Shown piece after piece: positions 34,896 to 47,543 of a DNA stretch of 64,000 nucleotides; position 1 is the stretch's first letter, and the number at the start of each line of letters is the position of its first letter. Below the pieces are notes generated by a model, which saw nothing but the letters and a program-made list of their open reading frames with translations, ran no database searches and was not told the origin of the DNA. Both the position numbers and the translations under genes were made by a program. The stretch covers positions 1,798,001 through 1,862,000 of the forward strand of contig NC_052483.1 of the NCBI RefSeq assembly GCF_009730915.1. The letters are read 5' to 3'. The stretch is from Dioscorea cayenensis subsp. rotundata (taxonomy: Eukaryota; Streptophyta; Magnoliopsida; Dioscoreales; Dioscoreaceae).

Positions 34896-37800
34896 ATGTC
34901 TGAAGCAGAGGAGGTGTTGGTGGTGAACTTCCAGTTCTTCTCTTTCCTTGCTCTTCTATTCCTCCTCTCCCTTCTCTTATCCCCAGGTGTCTGCATGAAT
35001 ACATACAATTTCAAGTAAAAAATAAATCTTTTTTCAGTTTCATTGAATTCTAATCATATACACTACCATGTTGTTGCAGCATCAGGAGATGAGAAGGCAA
35101 ATCTCCTTCAACTCAAGCACTTTCTGCAAGAGAACAACAAGTATAGTCATGGACGTTATTCACAATGGAATTCTTCTAACTCTTCAGAGAATTCCCCATG
35201 TCAATGGTTTGGTATCACTTGCAACGACGAGCAACATGTCACTGGCATCGATCTATCTTCATCCAATATCTCCGGAGGACTATTCGATGGCTTTCACCTT
35301 TTTCCGGAGCTCACACACCTCAACCTCTCTCATAACACCATTGGAGGACCTATCCCTCCGGAGATCAACAAATGTAGAGCTCTCACTTACCTGAATCTCT
35401 CCCATAACATCATCTCCGGCGAGCTGAACCTTACCGGCCTCACAAACCTTCACACTCTTGACATCACCCTTAATCGCCTCGAAGGCAGCATTGCTTCGAA
35501 CTTCCCCGCCTTATGCCAGAGCCTAGTGATTCTTAACATATCTTCCAACAACTTCACCGGTGACATCCACGGCAGCTTTGATGAATGCAAAAAGCTCCAA
35601 TACCTCGATGTGAGCTCCAACCACTTCACCGGAGATATCTGGAGAGGCTTTGCTTATCTCAGAGAGTTCTGTGTTTCTGAGAACAATCTCACAGGGGAGA
35701 TCAGTGTAGAGACATTTGGAGCTGATTGCAACCTTGAAGTGCTCGACCTCTCAGTCAACAATCTCCATGGAGAGTTTCCAGAATCCATATCCAATTGCTC
35801 AAGTCTCAAATCACTGAACCTAAGAGCTAATGGCTTCACCGGAGTGATTCCATCCAGAATCGGAGAGCTTTCAGAGCTTCAATCTCTGTATCTTGGAAGC
35901 AATAGATTTGACAGGGATCTTCCTGAGCAGCTCCTCCAGTGCTCCAATTTGATCTTCCTAGATCTCAGCAACAACAGTTTTGGAGGAGATGTTCAAGATT
36001 TATTTGGGAAATTGAAGAGCGTGAGGTTCTTATTGTTGCATGGGAATTCATACCTGGGAGGGATTGAGAAGTCTGGTGTTCTTCAGCTTGGGAACATCGA
36101 AAGATTGGATCTTAGCTATAACAATTTTTCCGGTGAATTGCCGGCGAAACTAGATGAGATGAAGCAGCTGAAGTTTTTGGTATTCGCCTGGAATAATTTC
36201 TCCGGAAGGATCCCGCCGGAGTATGGGAACATCACAGGGTTGCAAGCTTTGGATCTATCGTATAATAAACTCACCGGTCCGATTCCGCCGGAGATTGGGA
36301 GGTTAGAGTCGCTGTTGTGGCTGATGCTCGCCGGGAATAGGATTTCCGGAGAGATACCGCCGGAGATAGGGAACTGCAAGAGCCTCTTGTGGTTGAACCT
36401 CGCGGACAATGAGATTTCCGGGAGGATCCCGCCTGAGATCTCGAAGATCGGGAGGGACCCTAGCGCGACGTTCGAAGCAAATCGGAGGAACGATGGAGTC
36501 ACTGCCGGATCCGGCGAGTGCTTAGCAATGAAAAGATGGATTCCGGCGACCTACCAGCCATTCAGCTTCGTCTACGAGCTGATGACGGCGAAGACGTGCC
36601 GATTTATTTGGGATCGGATTATCAAAGGGTTCGGACTCTTCCCCGTTTGCATCAACTCCTCGTCGCCAGTCCAAACCCTAGAAATCTCCGGCTATATCCA
36701 ACTCTCCCGTAACAATTTATCCGGCGAGATCCCGGCCGAGATCGGCGAGATAACCAACATAAGCTTACTCCACCTCGACGGCAACAACCTCACCGGCCAT
36801 CTCCCATCGGAGATCAGCCGACTCCCACTCTTCATCCTCAACGTCTCCACAAACCGTCTTTCCGGCCAGATCCCGCCGGAGATCGGCTCAATGCAGTGCC
36901 TCCAAATGCTAGATCTCGCCGTAAACAACTTCTCCGGCAAATTCCCATCAACCCTAGTCCATCTCACACAGCTAAGCTCCTTCAACGTCTCCTTCAACCC
37001 ACTCCTCTCCGGTTCAATCCCGCAAGAGGGCCAGTTCCCAACCTTCGGCAACGCATCCTTCCTCGGCGACCCCTTGCTCGTCTTCCCCTCACTGAGAGCA
37101 CCACCACCACCAACGCCAGTCGCCGGCCGGCGGGTCACCGGCCGGGCGGTGGCCTTCTGGGTGTTCCTCGCCCTCACGGCGGTCTTCATCCTCTCCGGGA
37201 CAATCACTGTTATATACTGCCTCGGGATCAGAACTCCCCATCAAAACGGATCCAGATCCCGAGGGAGCATTCCTCTCCGGCTCCAAACGGCGCAGTGACG
37301 CCGACGTCTCCGACTCACTAACCCCATCCACGTCAGCAAACGACGTCAAGATTTTCCGTTTAGACAAAACGGCGTTCAGTTACGCCGACATCGTAGCGGC
37401 AACCGGCAACTTCTCCGACAAATATGTTATCGGCACCGGCGGATCCGGTACAGTTTACAAAGGAGTATTACCAGACGGAAGACACGTGGCGGTCAAGAAG
37501 CTGAACCGAATTGGAGAAGAAGGCGAGAGGGAGTTCCGGGCCGAGATGGAGGTTTTAGCCGGTTCAGTCGGACCCTGGTTCAAGTTGGGTTCAGGTTGGT
37601 TGCACCCAAATCTAGTCACATTGTACGGATGGTGCCTTAAAGGGTTGGACCGTATACTTATATACGAATACATGGACGGAGGGAGCTTGGAGGATATGAT
37701 ACCGGAATGGGGCAAGTTCGGATGGGAGAGAAGGGTTCAGGTGGCGGTCGAGGTGGCGCGAGCACTGGTGTTTTTGCACCATGAGTGTGTGCCGGCCGTA

Positions 37801-38382
37801 GTTCACCGAGATGTGAAGGCAAGTAATGTTCTGCTTGATAAACACGGTCGTGCGAGAGTCGCGGATTTTGGATTGGCTCGAGTCATGAGTCCTGGACATA
37901 GTCATGTTAGTACAATGGTGGCTGGAACAGTCGGGTATGTCGCACCTGAGTATGGACAGACTTGGCAGGCTACTACTAAAGGCGATGTGTATAGTTTCGG
38001 TGTTTTGGTTATGGAATTGGCAATGGGAAGGAGGGCTGTGGATGAAAGAGATGAGTGTTTGATTGAATGGGTCCGGAGATTTAGTAAAGAAGGTTGGTGG
38101 GGGCTTAGAGCAGCTGTTGTACCTATTTTGCGAGAAGCGATGGTTATGAAGATAGATGAGGATGTGGAAGGGTTGGCAGAGATGTGTGCATTACTAAGAG
38201 TGGGTGTGCGGTGTGTGGCCGAGAGCCCACTTGCTCGGCCGACTATGAGTGAAGTATTGGTTATGCTTAACAATATCTCTATTGGGATTGATACACGTAT
38301 TGACTTTTGTAGTTTTAGTTCGGGTCTGGGTCTGGTTCAGGCTCAGGTTTTGATCAAGAGTTTTCGTCTCCCAGATGAATGA
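34896..38382 (+). CDS. NILR1: LRR receptor-like kinase, At1g74360/NILR1-type, single-base frameshift after the membrane segment
   Basis: Cell-surface receptor with leucine-rich repeats and a cytosolic Ser/Thr kinase. Exon 1 34896-34986 encodes the signal peptide (FSFLALLFLLSLLLSP); exon 2 begins at 35080. In order: LRRNT Cys pair (CQWFGITC), about 20 LRRs, an island domain at roughly residues 483-560 (GSGECLAMKRWIPATYQPFS), more LRRs, a transmembrane helix at roughly 716-744 (AFWVFLALTAVFILSGTI), then the kinase with VAVKK, HRDVKASNVL, DFGLA, YVAPEYGQTWQATT. This is an RD kinase. Domain order and sequence match Arabidopsis At1g74360 throughout; there NILR1 senses nematode ascarosides, and that role here is inference. 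The LRR frame stops at 37298 while the kinase frame runs open from the juxtamembrane region. Exon-2 arithmetic gives one extra base, placed between about 37200 and 37285. It is either an assembly error or a true break. The kinase also has a small in-frame insertion before HPNLV. Confidence 0.9.
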
Positions 38383-38623
38383 TTGATTGATTGATTTAAG
38401 AATGTGCAGAATAGGTTCTTAGTGATAAAATGATTTTTTTAATATGAACAATTGTATTATTGTTTATAATAAAAGTGTAACATTGGTTAATTAATGGATG
38501 AAAAGTTTACGTGTGGGAATTAAGAGACGGAAGGTGCAGTTTTGCTTGACCAATATGAATGCAGGAAAGTAATGTTTGAATTCAAAGAGTGAAGGTTGAA
38601 CAAGCTTGGGTTTATTAATGAAT

Positions 38624-38657
<34 letters not shown>

Positions 38658-41590
38658 AGATGAGCTAAGAAGGTAATACAAGCAAAATTACTCTCTAAGT
38701 TTAATTTATAATTAATATATTAATTGATTTTATATAGACACTCTTGTCTGAAATTTATGTATCTAGTGTTTTACCTCATGTACGTAGTAATCAGTTTTAT
38801 GTTCTCTATTTGAAGGATTGATTTATATTACACTTATTTGAGAAAAAAGCAATGGGTAATAACACAGCCTTTGAAAAATAAATGTTAATAAATAAAATTA
38901 TTGTGTTTCTTGTAATTAATCAACAAGCACAATAAATCCATATACATAAATAATATTGAAGATAGTAGTAGTAAAATAGCATAAAAGTGTCATCGTTCTA
39001 AAAGGTATTATATAGTTATTGATAATATTATGTGGCAAAAAAAATATAATTTCAGAAAGAAGAAGACATCATCAATGCATCACTTTTTTAATTCTCTTAA
39101 ATTGAAATAAAAAATATTGCTTCTATACAGAGTAAAAACATCAAATAAGGTCTTAAAACACTCTTATATAATTCTAGTTAATCTTAAGGTCTCTCAAATC
39201 TACCGATAACATTAAGATGTCTGTTTTTTTAAAAAATTTCTAAAACAGAATAGCCAACAATTTCTTCCTTGAATGTTCACATTTTAACTACTAAACTATA
39301 AACTATTTAGTACAATTTGTTTAAAATAAAATTTTTATATACTTGAACCTATATCTTTCACAAATTTAAAATTTTGTAAAAAAATTTACACATACATCTT
39401 TAGTAGCTAGTGAGTTAGAGTCACTAATTATCATTTATGTTCATATTCATTCCTTATTTAGAGCCACTAGCTGATTAGCCATCTCTTTGGGTTCATCTCT
39501 TGGGGGTTAGTTAGAGTAATTAATTGATTAGCATCTCTTTAAGAATAAGTTATTCCTCGTAGGCATCAGTTAAAGTCACCATTTGATTATCCATCTTTTG
39601 AGAGTCAATCCATATTCATTCTTTATTTAATCAATCATTTATAAAAGGCTACATTTATCCATTATTATGTGTCATTTAGAGTTTAATTCATATTCATTCT
39701 TTACTTAGTAAGTTAGATTAACTAGTTGGTTAGTAATCTCTTACGATCATCATAACTTATTGGATACTTCTGGTAAAATAGAAAAGAGAGAAATTCTTAA
39801 ATGTTCAATATCTGATCGAATCATATTCAATACTTTGTTATTTAGTCTAATCCATCATTTTTAGATCTATAAATTTATTGTACTTAATCCCAATTCTCTT
39901 ATTTTTTTTCTCCCCCAAATCTTATTCTATATAAGAAGAATTTTTTAATAAAGTCATATAACAAATATATTCTAAAAAAAAAAAGAAGAGAAAAAATATG
40001 AACCAAAGAGAAGACGGCATACTTAAACAAAAGAAAAAAAAAGAAAAACAATAAAAGAACACACTCAAGAAGAAAAAAGAATGACGAACAATAATAATAA
40101 TAATAAATTTTTTAAAAAAAAGAAAAAAAGAAAAAGAGTATTTTATGATATTATATTAATTAAAAAAATTGTTTTGATGTCAGAAAAGACTACAAGAATT
40201 ATAAATAAAAGTAGAGATATGTTGGTTATTACAAATGTTATAGGGCCATATTGAGAGACTGCATAGTAATTTACTCTTAATAAATTTTTAAAAATTTAAA
40301 ATAAATAAGGTGTTTTTCAAAAAAAGAAAACTTTATAAGAAAACTCATTCAATGTCCAAATTATAAAATTAAAAAATAATTGACTAATTAAAATTTTTAT
40401 AATAAAATAAAAAAAAACATAAAACAAATCAAACTCCAAACAAATATTAAATAAAAAAATTAAATATTAAACAAAAAGATAATATATTAAGTAAAAAAAT
40501 TATTTGTTTACACTTAACAAAAACTATAATTATTAAGCAAGAATTACATGTTATAAGATAGGTTACAGTGAGAAATGTATTTAAAAAAAAAATTATCTGA
40601 AAAATTCAAATATCAAAAAAGCTATTTGGAAAATTTTTGAAACTTTCATAGAATTAAAAGTAATTTTTTTCTAAATAAAACTCGAAATATAATTTTTTTT
40701 TATACAAATGTGAATAATTCGGACATTCAAATCTCAACCTAATTTTCTCTAATATTCACAATATATATATAAATAATTACATTTTTAAAAACCATTATTA
40801 TATATATATATATATATTAATAACAAAAATATCAAGTTGACGGCGACGGCGACCTCATCAAAGGGACGTCACGTTTCACACTCGTGCACCGCGTGAGGAA
40901 TATGACCTTTATGGGGCCCGCTAATGTCTTGACGTAGGCAAGAATAAAGGGGCAGTTTCGGTCCATTCATTTTCACCAAGTTATCCAATAAAAGAGTCAC
41001 ATCTTCTGACCCGCAATCATGGCCGTCAGTATGCCTCGGGATCCGAATTCCCGCCGCAAGATCTTTCTTAGTCCGGAACCGTACCACACGACCAAACTCT
41101 TATTTATTACCACTTCTGTCCGTGTCAGAGAATCTATGACTCTTTTTGACCAAAATACCCCTCCTCAATAACATCAACTTTCCTTTTTTTATATTAATTA
41201 ATTAATTAACTAACTAATTAACTTGATTAACTTAATTACTTCCTTTAATTTAATTTTATAAAAATGTTCAGTGAACATTGAATCCATGAATATATGAGAG
41301 GATTTAGAAAGAAATCTTAACAAAATCTACTTAAAATCACTCAAAAAAAAAAATATTTTTTCATTAAATTAAGATTTATATTAAAAATAAAATAACTTGG
41401 TAATGATAAACACTGTCTTTGAATCCCACCTTCAAAAGCCCCTGAATCCAAATGTGGACCCCACTGCCTCAAGTTCCACAAAAGGAAAGCTTTTTAATTC
41501 ACTAGAAAACTCTCATTTAATGTTCCTTTTTTTCCTTATTTTTTTTTTAAAAAAAAATTCCCTGATGAACATCATATGATCATAGAGAAA
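38383..41590. other. Intergenic DNA with a degenerate minisatellite and a GC-rich promoter-like patch
   Basis: AT-rich DNA with (TA)n at about 38632-38656 and poly-A/poly-T tracts. 39400-39770 is a degenerate minisatellite (listed separately). 40835-41110 is a GC-richer patch with GACGTCAC, a CCAAT-type CCAATAA and a TTGACC W-box-like motif. It lies upstream of the DUF863 gene and may be part of its promoter. Confidence 0.45.
39400..39770. repeat. Degenerate minisatellite, about 70-80 bp period
   Basis: Phrases such as GTTAGAGT.A..AATTGATTAGC, CATCTCTTT and TTCATATTCATTC.TTATTTA recur four to five times in the same order with substitutions and indels. Unit boundaries are blurred. Confidence 0.45.
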
Positions 41591-43490
41591 GATGTTTAGA
41601 GAAAGAGAGAATGAGAGATATGGATAAGAAGTGGACAAAAAGTTGGAAGTGAGTTTTATGAAAAACTTTTTATATAATTTGTTAATGTTGATGATGTTTT
41701 TTTGATCATTTGATGCATCATTTGATGCATGATTTGATGCTGATTATTCTTGTGTTTTTTGTTTTTCTTGTTGAGTTTTCTTGCTTTTTTTTGGTATCTA
41801 AAAGCACCCATTTTTATTTGCTGACACTTGGTCTTCATTCATCTGGTCTTGCACTTGGTTTGTTACTAGCTTTTATGACTTTGAACTTTGATCTTTTAAG
41901 AAGATGCAAGTGTGGAAATAAATGGTACTTTTCTCTTCAATGCTTGTTTGAGAGCATTTGGGGATTCCTCTTTTTTACTTTTTGATTTCCTTCTCTTGTT
42001 CATGGTGAGTCACAGTCTGATTTGACTGATCTTTTACTGTGTTTTTTTTCATGCTTTTCTGTCAGATATCTGATTTGATCTCTATTACTTTTGCTGCAAG
42101 TTTTTTATTCTTTTTCTTTTTATCTTTATTTTTTTTTTCTGATGTGGAGTTTGAGTTCTTTGGTGAGTTTTTATTGATGAACATGACTGATTTTGGTAGA
42201 TCTGTTCTGATCCTTGTGTTTGAGTTTCAGAAATTCCATTTTAGGAAACTGATTTAATTGATTGTGATAAAGCTATTGAATAATTCACAGTAAAAAAGAT
42301 CGAACCGATTTCAATTTTTCAGAAATTCTTTGGTCAATTCAAGATCTGGATCTGCAGATTAATTTCTGATATTTATCTAGATTATCAATTTCTGTTTTTT
42401 TGTTCAGATGATTCAATGTTTTCATGTTTTTTTTTTGTTGTTGTTGTTGTTTTCAATTTCAATTTTTGATGCTTCAATGTTGATTTATGGATTGTGTTTC
42501 TTTTGGATATTGTTGCTTCAATCTAATCTATATGGTACCTGTTCTATGTTTCTGTGATGATTGGGAGTGATCTCTTTGAATCCAATCATTTTTAAGAGTT
42601 ACTTCTTTTCTTTGTCGCGATACGGTTTGTCGGTTCAATGTTTTCGATTTGTTTTTGGAAACTTCGGCTTTGTCGTGTTTCTCTCTTTGTTTTCTTCGTT
42701 TCCGATCGATCTTGTCGGTAATGCCCCCAAATCTTTGTATGCCAATGATTATTGATAAATGTTTAATGCTTAGATCATGCTATTTTTAATAACAAAATTG
42801 AAAAGCACAGTTCAATCTTCTTTGCATCAATGGTCTTGATTTCAATTAGTGTACATTGTCTTATAATTCAATGTAATTGAATTTATGCATGTTCTCAATT
42901 TGCTAAGGTTTCAAATTCTTAGACCGTCTTTTCATCGACTCCATTTGCTCTGTTTGTCAATCAATCTCTGTAACTTTAATCTATTGTTGATAGTGGTAAT
43001 GTTTCTGAGATGTTATGTTTCTACTTTTACTGTAATTTTCTACATGTTTTCAAATGGTTCGGCTTTTACTCAAAGTCGAACATCCAAATTGGTGAACTAG
43101 ATTACTTTATACTCTTGAACCGGAAACATTTTTGATAGAATTCGGATTCGAAATTGATTTATACTTCTTTTAGATTAGTTTAGTACTTGATTTTGGTTTT
43201 AATGTTTCCGTTTCTATGAAAAGGTATGCCCGTTTAGATATAATTGCATTTAAAACTACAATCATTTCTTCGAACTTGTACGACATTGCTAATTTTTTGT
43301 TGAACTTAAGAAATCTTACCGTTATACTATCATGGTATAAATGTAGTCATACAAATCTTTCTAAATGAATTTGCATGAATTAAGTATAAATAGATGGTGT
43401 ACATGTACTGTGTCATATGTCATTTGTCGTTATTATACGATCACTTCTATGTTCATTTCATAGATATTTTTCGAACTAACTCAAATTAGC
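41400..43490 (+). other. Probable 5' UTR exon and long leader intron of the DUF863 gene
   Basis: A purine-rich GAGAAAGA.GAGAATGAGAG segment (41583-41625) resembles a plant 5' leader. It is followed by T-rich intron-like sequence with no supportable coding exon until 43547. The donor site is not certain. Confidence 0.35.
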
Positions 43491-45950
43491 ACTTGAAGAT
43501 GTTACTCTTATGCATGTTTTTTCATGTGATACTTGAGATTTTACAGCAATGTCAGTCATCGGAGAAGCCATTTGAAAAGAACCTCAGTGAAACTACTCCT
43601 ACTGGAGCTCCTGGTGAGGCTCTGAGCAGTCCCCCTTCGGCACATCATGATAGACCTTCAAATGAGAATCCCGATGTTGGTCTTGTTCCGGATACATTGA
43701 ACGCGCCATTGGACTTGGATGTGGCAACAGTCAGAGGAAGACTGATTGAACAAGATACTGAGTTTAAAAGACAGGTACAAGAACAAATCAAGAAATGTAT
43801 ATATCTTTATTGATTACTATTTGCATAATCTTGTGTTTGTTCTTCAGGTTAGTGAGCTTCACCGTGTTGTTAAACTGCAGAATGAAATTATGCGAGAGCT
43901 TAGGATGAGCCAAGGGTCTAGTTCTTTACCATCCCAATTATTATCCGGAACTGATGATATGACGATGTCTATTGCTGCAATGGGAAGTGGAATTTCACCA
44001 CATGAAGGCGAATCATCACAGTTGAAGATGTTGAATATTCCCGGGGGTGTGATCGGCAGTGAACTTCCAGCTGATGCTCGTGTCGATATTGATTACAATG
44101 AAAAAACTGAAACTGATCATGAGTTGCCTGTTGATGTGGACATGCCATCGGCTTTGCAATCAGAAAACATTCGTCTTAAACAGTTACTGATCGATCTAAA
44201 TAAAGTGCCAGAAGACGTTGACATGGAGGAAGCGGAAAATCCAAATGTAAGCAACGTCATGGACATTCAACAGCATGGTGCTCTAACAACACCTCGTTTA
44301 GATATGCCCGGTAATCCTAAAGGCAAAGAAACTAGAATTGAGAAAATGAAGCAGAAGTGTGGGCTATTTGATAGTGGTGTCGGTAAGAAATACTATTTAT
44401 TAAGCAATTTTTATGCTTAGGTTTTAAATTCTTAGACCATCTTTTCATCAACTCCATTTGCTCTATTTGTTAATCAACCTCTGTAACTTTAATCTATTGT
44501 TGATAGTGGTAATGTTTCTGAGATGTTATGCTTCTGCTTTTACTGTAATTTGCTACATGTTTTCAAACGGTTCGGCTTTTACTTAAAGTGGAACTTCCAA
44601 ATTGATGAGCTAGATTACTTTATACTCTCGAACCGGAAACATTTTTTTATATAATTTAGATTCGAAAGTGATTTATACTACTTTTAGATTAGTTTAGTAC
44701 TTGATTTTGGTTTTATTGTTTCTGTTTCTATGAAATTGTATGCCCGTTTAGATATAATTGCCTTTAAAACTACAAGCATTTTTTCGAACTTGTATGCATT
44801 GCTAATTGAGTAAGATTATGTTAGAAATATTTCTGTTGGACTTTCGAAACCTTAGCCTTACACTTTAATGGTATAAATATAGTCATAGAAATCTTTCTAA
44901 ATGAATTTGCATGAATTCACGTATAAATACACGGTGTACAAGTATTGCATCGTATGCCATTTGTCGTTATTATACGATCACTTCTATGTTCATTTCATAG
45001 ATATTTTGCGAATCAACTCAAATTAGCACTTAAAGATGTTACTCTTATGCATGTTTTTTCATGTGATACTTGAGATTTTACAGGAATGTCGTCGTCGGAG
45101 AAGCCATTTGAAAAGAACCTCAGTGAAACTATTCCTACTGGAGCTCCCGGTGAGGCTCTGAGCAGTGGGCCTTCGGCACATCATGATAGACCTTCAAATG
45201 TGAATCTCGATGCTGGTCTTATTCCGGATACATCGAACGCGCTATTGGACTTGGATGTGGCAACAATCAGAGGAAGATTGATTGAACAAGATACTGAATT
45301 TAAAAGACAGGTACAAGAACAAATCAAGAAATGTATATATCTTTATTGATTATTATTTGCATAATCTTGTGTTTGTTCTTCAGGTTAGTGAGCTTCACCG
45401 TGTTGTTAAACTACAGAATGAAATTATGCGAGAGCTTAGGATGAGCCAAGGGTCTAGTTCTTTAGCATCCCGATTATTATCCGATACTGATAAGATGAAG
45501 ACATCTATTGGTGCAAAGGGAAGTGGAATTTCACTGCAGGAAGGCGAATCATCACAGTTGAAGATGTTGAATATTCCCGGGGGAGTGATTGGTAGTGATC
45601 CAGCTGATGCCGATGTCAATACTGATCACATTGACAAAACTGAATCTGATCAAGACCTGCCAGTTGATGTGAACAAGACATCGGCTCTGCAATCAGAAAT
45701 CATTCGTCCTAGACGGTTAATGATCGATCTGAATAAAATGCTAGAAGATGATGACATAGAGGAAGCGGAAAATCCAAAAGTAAGCAATGTCATGGACATT
45801 CAACAGCATGGTGCTCGAGCAACATCTCGTTTAGATATGTTCGGTAATCCTGAAGGCAAAGAAACTAGAATTGAGAAACTGAAGCAGGCGTGCGGGCTAT
45901 TTAATAGTCGAGCTGGTAAGAAATACTTCATCAATTATGCTTGTTTCAAA
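42890..45950 (+). repeat. Tandem duplication of ~1.52 kb covering the first two coding exons of the DUF863 gene
   Basis: Copy 1 (about 42890-44415) and copy 2 (about 44416-45950) align from GGTTT.AAATTCTTAGACC.TC (42907 and 44420) through intron, exon A (43547-43774 and 45084-45310), short intron, and exon B (43848-44382 and 45384-45915). Similarity extends over introns as well as exons, so this is a segmental tandem duplication and not retrotransposition. Divergence is clear in both coding and intron sequence, so it is not very recent. Confidence 0.88.
43547..44382 (+). pseudogene. Upstream duplicate exon pair (A1-B1) of the DUF863 gene, start codon out of frame
   Basis: Exon A1 43547-43774 and exon B1 43848-44382 duplicate A2 and B2 of the gene below. 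Both keep splice sites and long open frames. In A1 the ATG at 43549 is followed by one extra A relative to copy 2 (ATGTCAGTCATCGG against ATGTCGTCGTCGG), so translation from it stops after eight codons at TGA. B1 ends in the same phase as B2 and could splice to A2 in frame, so inclusion of the pair in some transcripts is possible. B1 carries an intact DLNKVP (DLNxxP) motif that copy 2 has lost. It is either a decaying duplicate or a conditionally used upstream exon pair acting as leader with a short upstream ORF. Confidence 0.6.
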
Positions 45951-47543
45951 GTTTAAAATTTCTAAATTCATCAGCTGACATAATAATAAGCATTGATTTC
46001 TTGTTTTGAATGTTGACAACTAGCTTTTCTATAAGCATTTTTTTTTTCTATGGAGTTGCATTTTCATTGTTACATTGATTTTACAGGGAGAGCCAAAGCG
46101 AGAATTATCGATGAATTCCTACCACCACCGTCATTGCTGTCTATGATGTCTTATGAAACTTTTGCACCTAATAATAATCAAGTCTATCGAAGCGGTCACC
46201 CGCTTGGAATTTCGGGTTTCCCAGCTACTCCATCACTTCCATGTCTTACTGGTTTTTCACCAGTAAACATTGAAACAGAGAATTCAGAACGGTTTCCGAA
46301 CGGTATCTGGCTGAATTCTATCAATGCAACCCATACTAATGATAAACTTCAGACATATAAAGGATCTTCTGGGAATGCATGTTGGCCGGGAGGAGTATCG
46401 CCTTTTATTTACTCCGATTATGAACTATATTCGATGGCCTATCCTGCAATGATTTCTAGTGGTGGTAAAGTTGCTGCGAGGTTTGAACCAAAAAGAGAGA
46501 AGCTTCATGTAAAAGGTGTTGGCTTTCCTTCCATCAAGCCGAAAACTAAGAGTGCTTTGCTCTCGGCTCCTGTTCTATTCGCAAAACAAAACTTCGATCA
46601 GCCGAACTTTGGAGCTAGCTATTTAAGTACTGGTTTGTCTGTGTGCATCCAGGAACACGGTCGAAAAAGAAAAATGCATGAAGAGTTTGAGGGGAGTAGT
46701 TCCGGAAAGGACCCCGAAATTTATCAGGAAGAAATGGGCTTGAACTCAGGATCATTGGATGTTCCTCCCTTTCATCGTCTACCAATCCTGCCGCCTCTCA
46801 GTCCAGACCAATTCGACGAAGATGAATTTTGGTATTCTTACTTTAAGCCTTGCAGAGCTGCAGCAATTAACCTGGTTGGTCTGTCAGTTGATACTCACAT
46901 TCATTCCAAGAATTTGAATAGCAAGTTAGCTTGGTTTGCTGATACAGTTTTATCAGCTGAGGATGCTGAGGACTCCTTCGAGGCAATGACACTGAAACTT
47001 GAAGAGGTAAAGGAGGAAGAGTACAGCAAATGGTCGGGGCCGATATCGAGGGAGAATTCAAGTGAAAAGAAGTCGAATGCAGCTGACTCTCTTCTTGGCA
47101 TGGCTCGCCGAGGCCAAGGTAAGAAGAGGAGACAAAAGAGAGATTTCCAAAAAGATGTATTGCCTACACTTGTATCTTTATCAAGAAATGAAGTGATCGA
47201 AGATCTTCAAAAGCTCGAAGCATCAATGAGGAAGGCAGGCATGCCGTGGTCGATACAGGGTGGCACGACGCGTAGAGGGAAGCCTAAAAGAAACCTTGGA
47301 GTCGATTTAGAGGACGAAACTGATGGCCTGATACCGCCGGAAACACCAACTTGTATGACTAATGTGGTGCCCGAAATAGCAACACCAATAAGGCGACCTC
47401 GCAGTGTAAGGAGAAACCAGCCCGGTAATGTTTTTCGCCTGTTTCATTTAAACTTTATACTAATTTCTTGCGAGATCACATTTGTTTATGGAATTTTTTG
47501 TGCAGAGAAGTTGAGACCAGTAGTTAGAAAGATATTCTGGTGA
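45086..47543 (+). CDS. DUF863 domain protein, 710 aa
   Basis: Plant-specific DUF863 protein, function not established; probably nuclear by composition. Exons 45086-45310, 45384-45915, 46087-47424, 47506-47543 join in frame. The start is the ATG two bases after the acceptor CAG/GA, giving MSSSEKPFEKN, so the 5' UTR must lie in upstream exon(s), probably near 41.6 kb. Visible features: a short coiled coil FKRQVSELHRVVKLQNEIMREL typical of the N-terminus of the family (shown interrupted here by the exon boundary after FKRQ), a GKKRRQKRDFQKD basic stretch (nuclear-signal-like), and C-terminal blocks KLAWFADTVLSAED, SFEAMTLKLEEVKEEEY and DVLPTLVSLSRNEVIEDLQ that are characteristic of DUF863. The last exon encodes only 12 codons. 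Its first two coding exons have a tandem duplicate upstream. The family assignment is good; the role is unknown. Confidence 0.85.
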
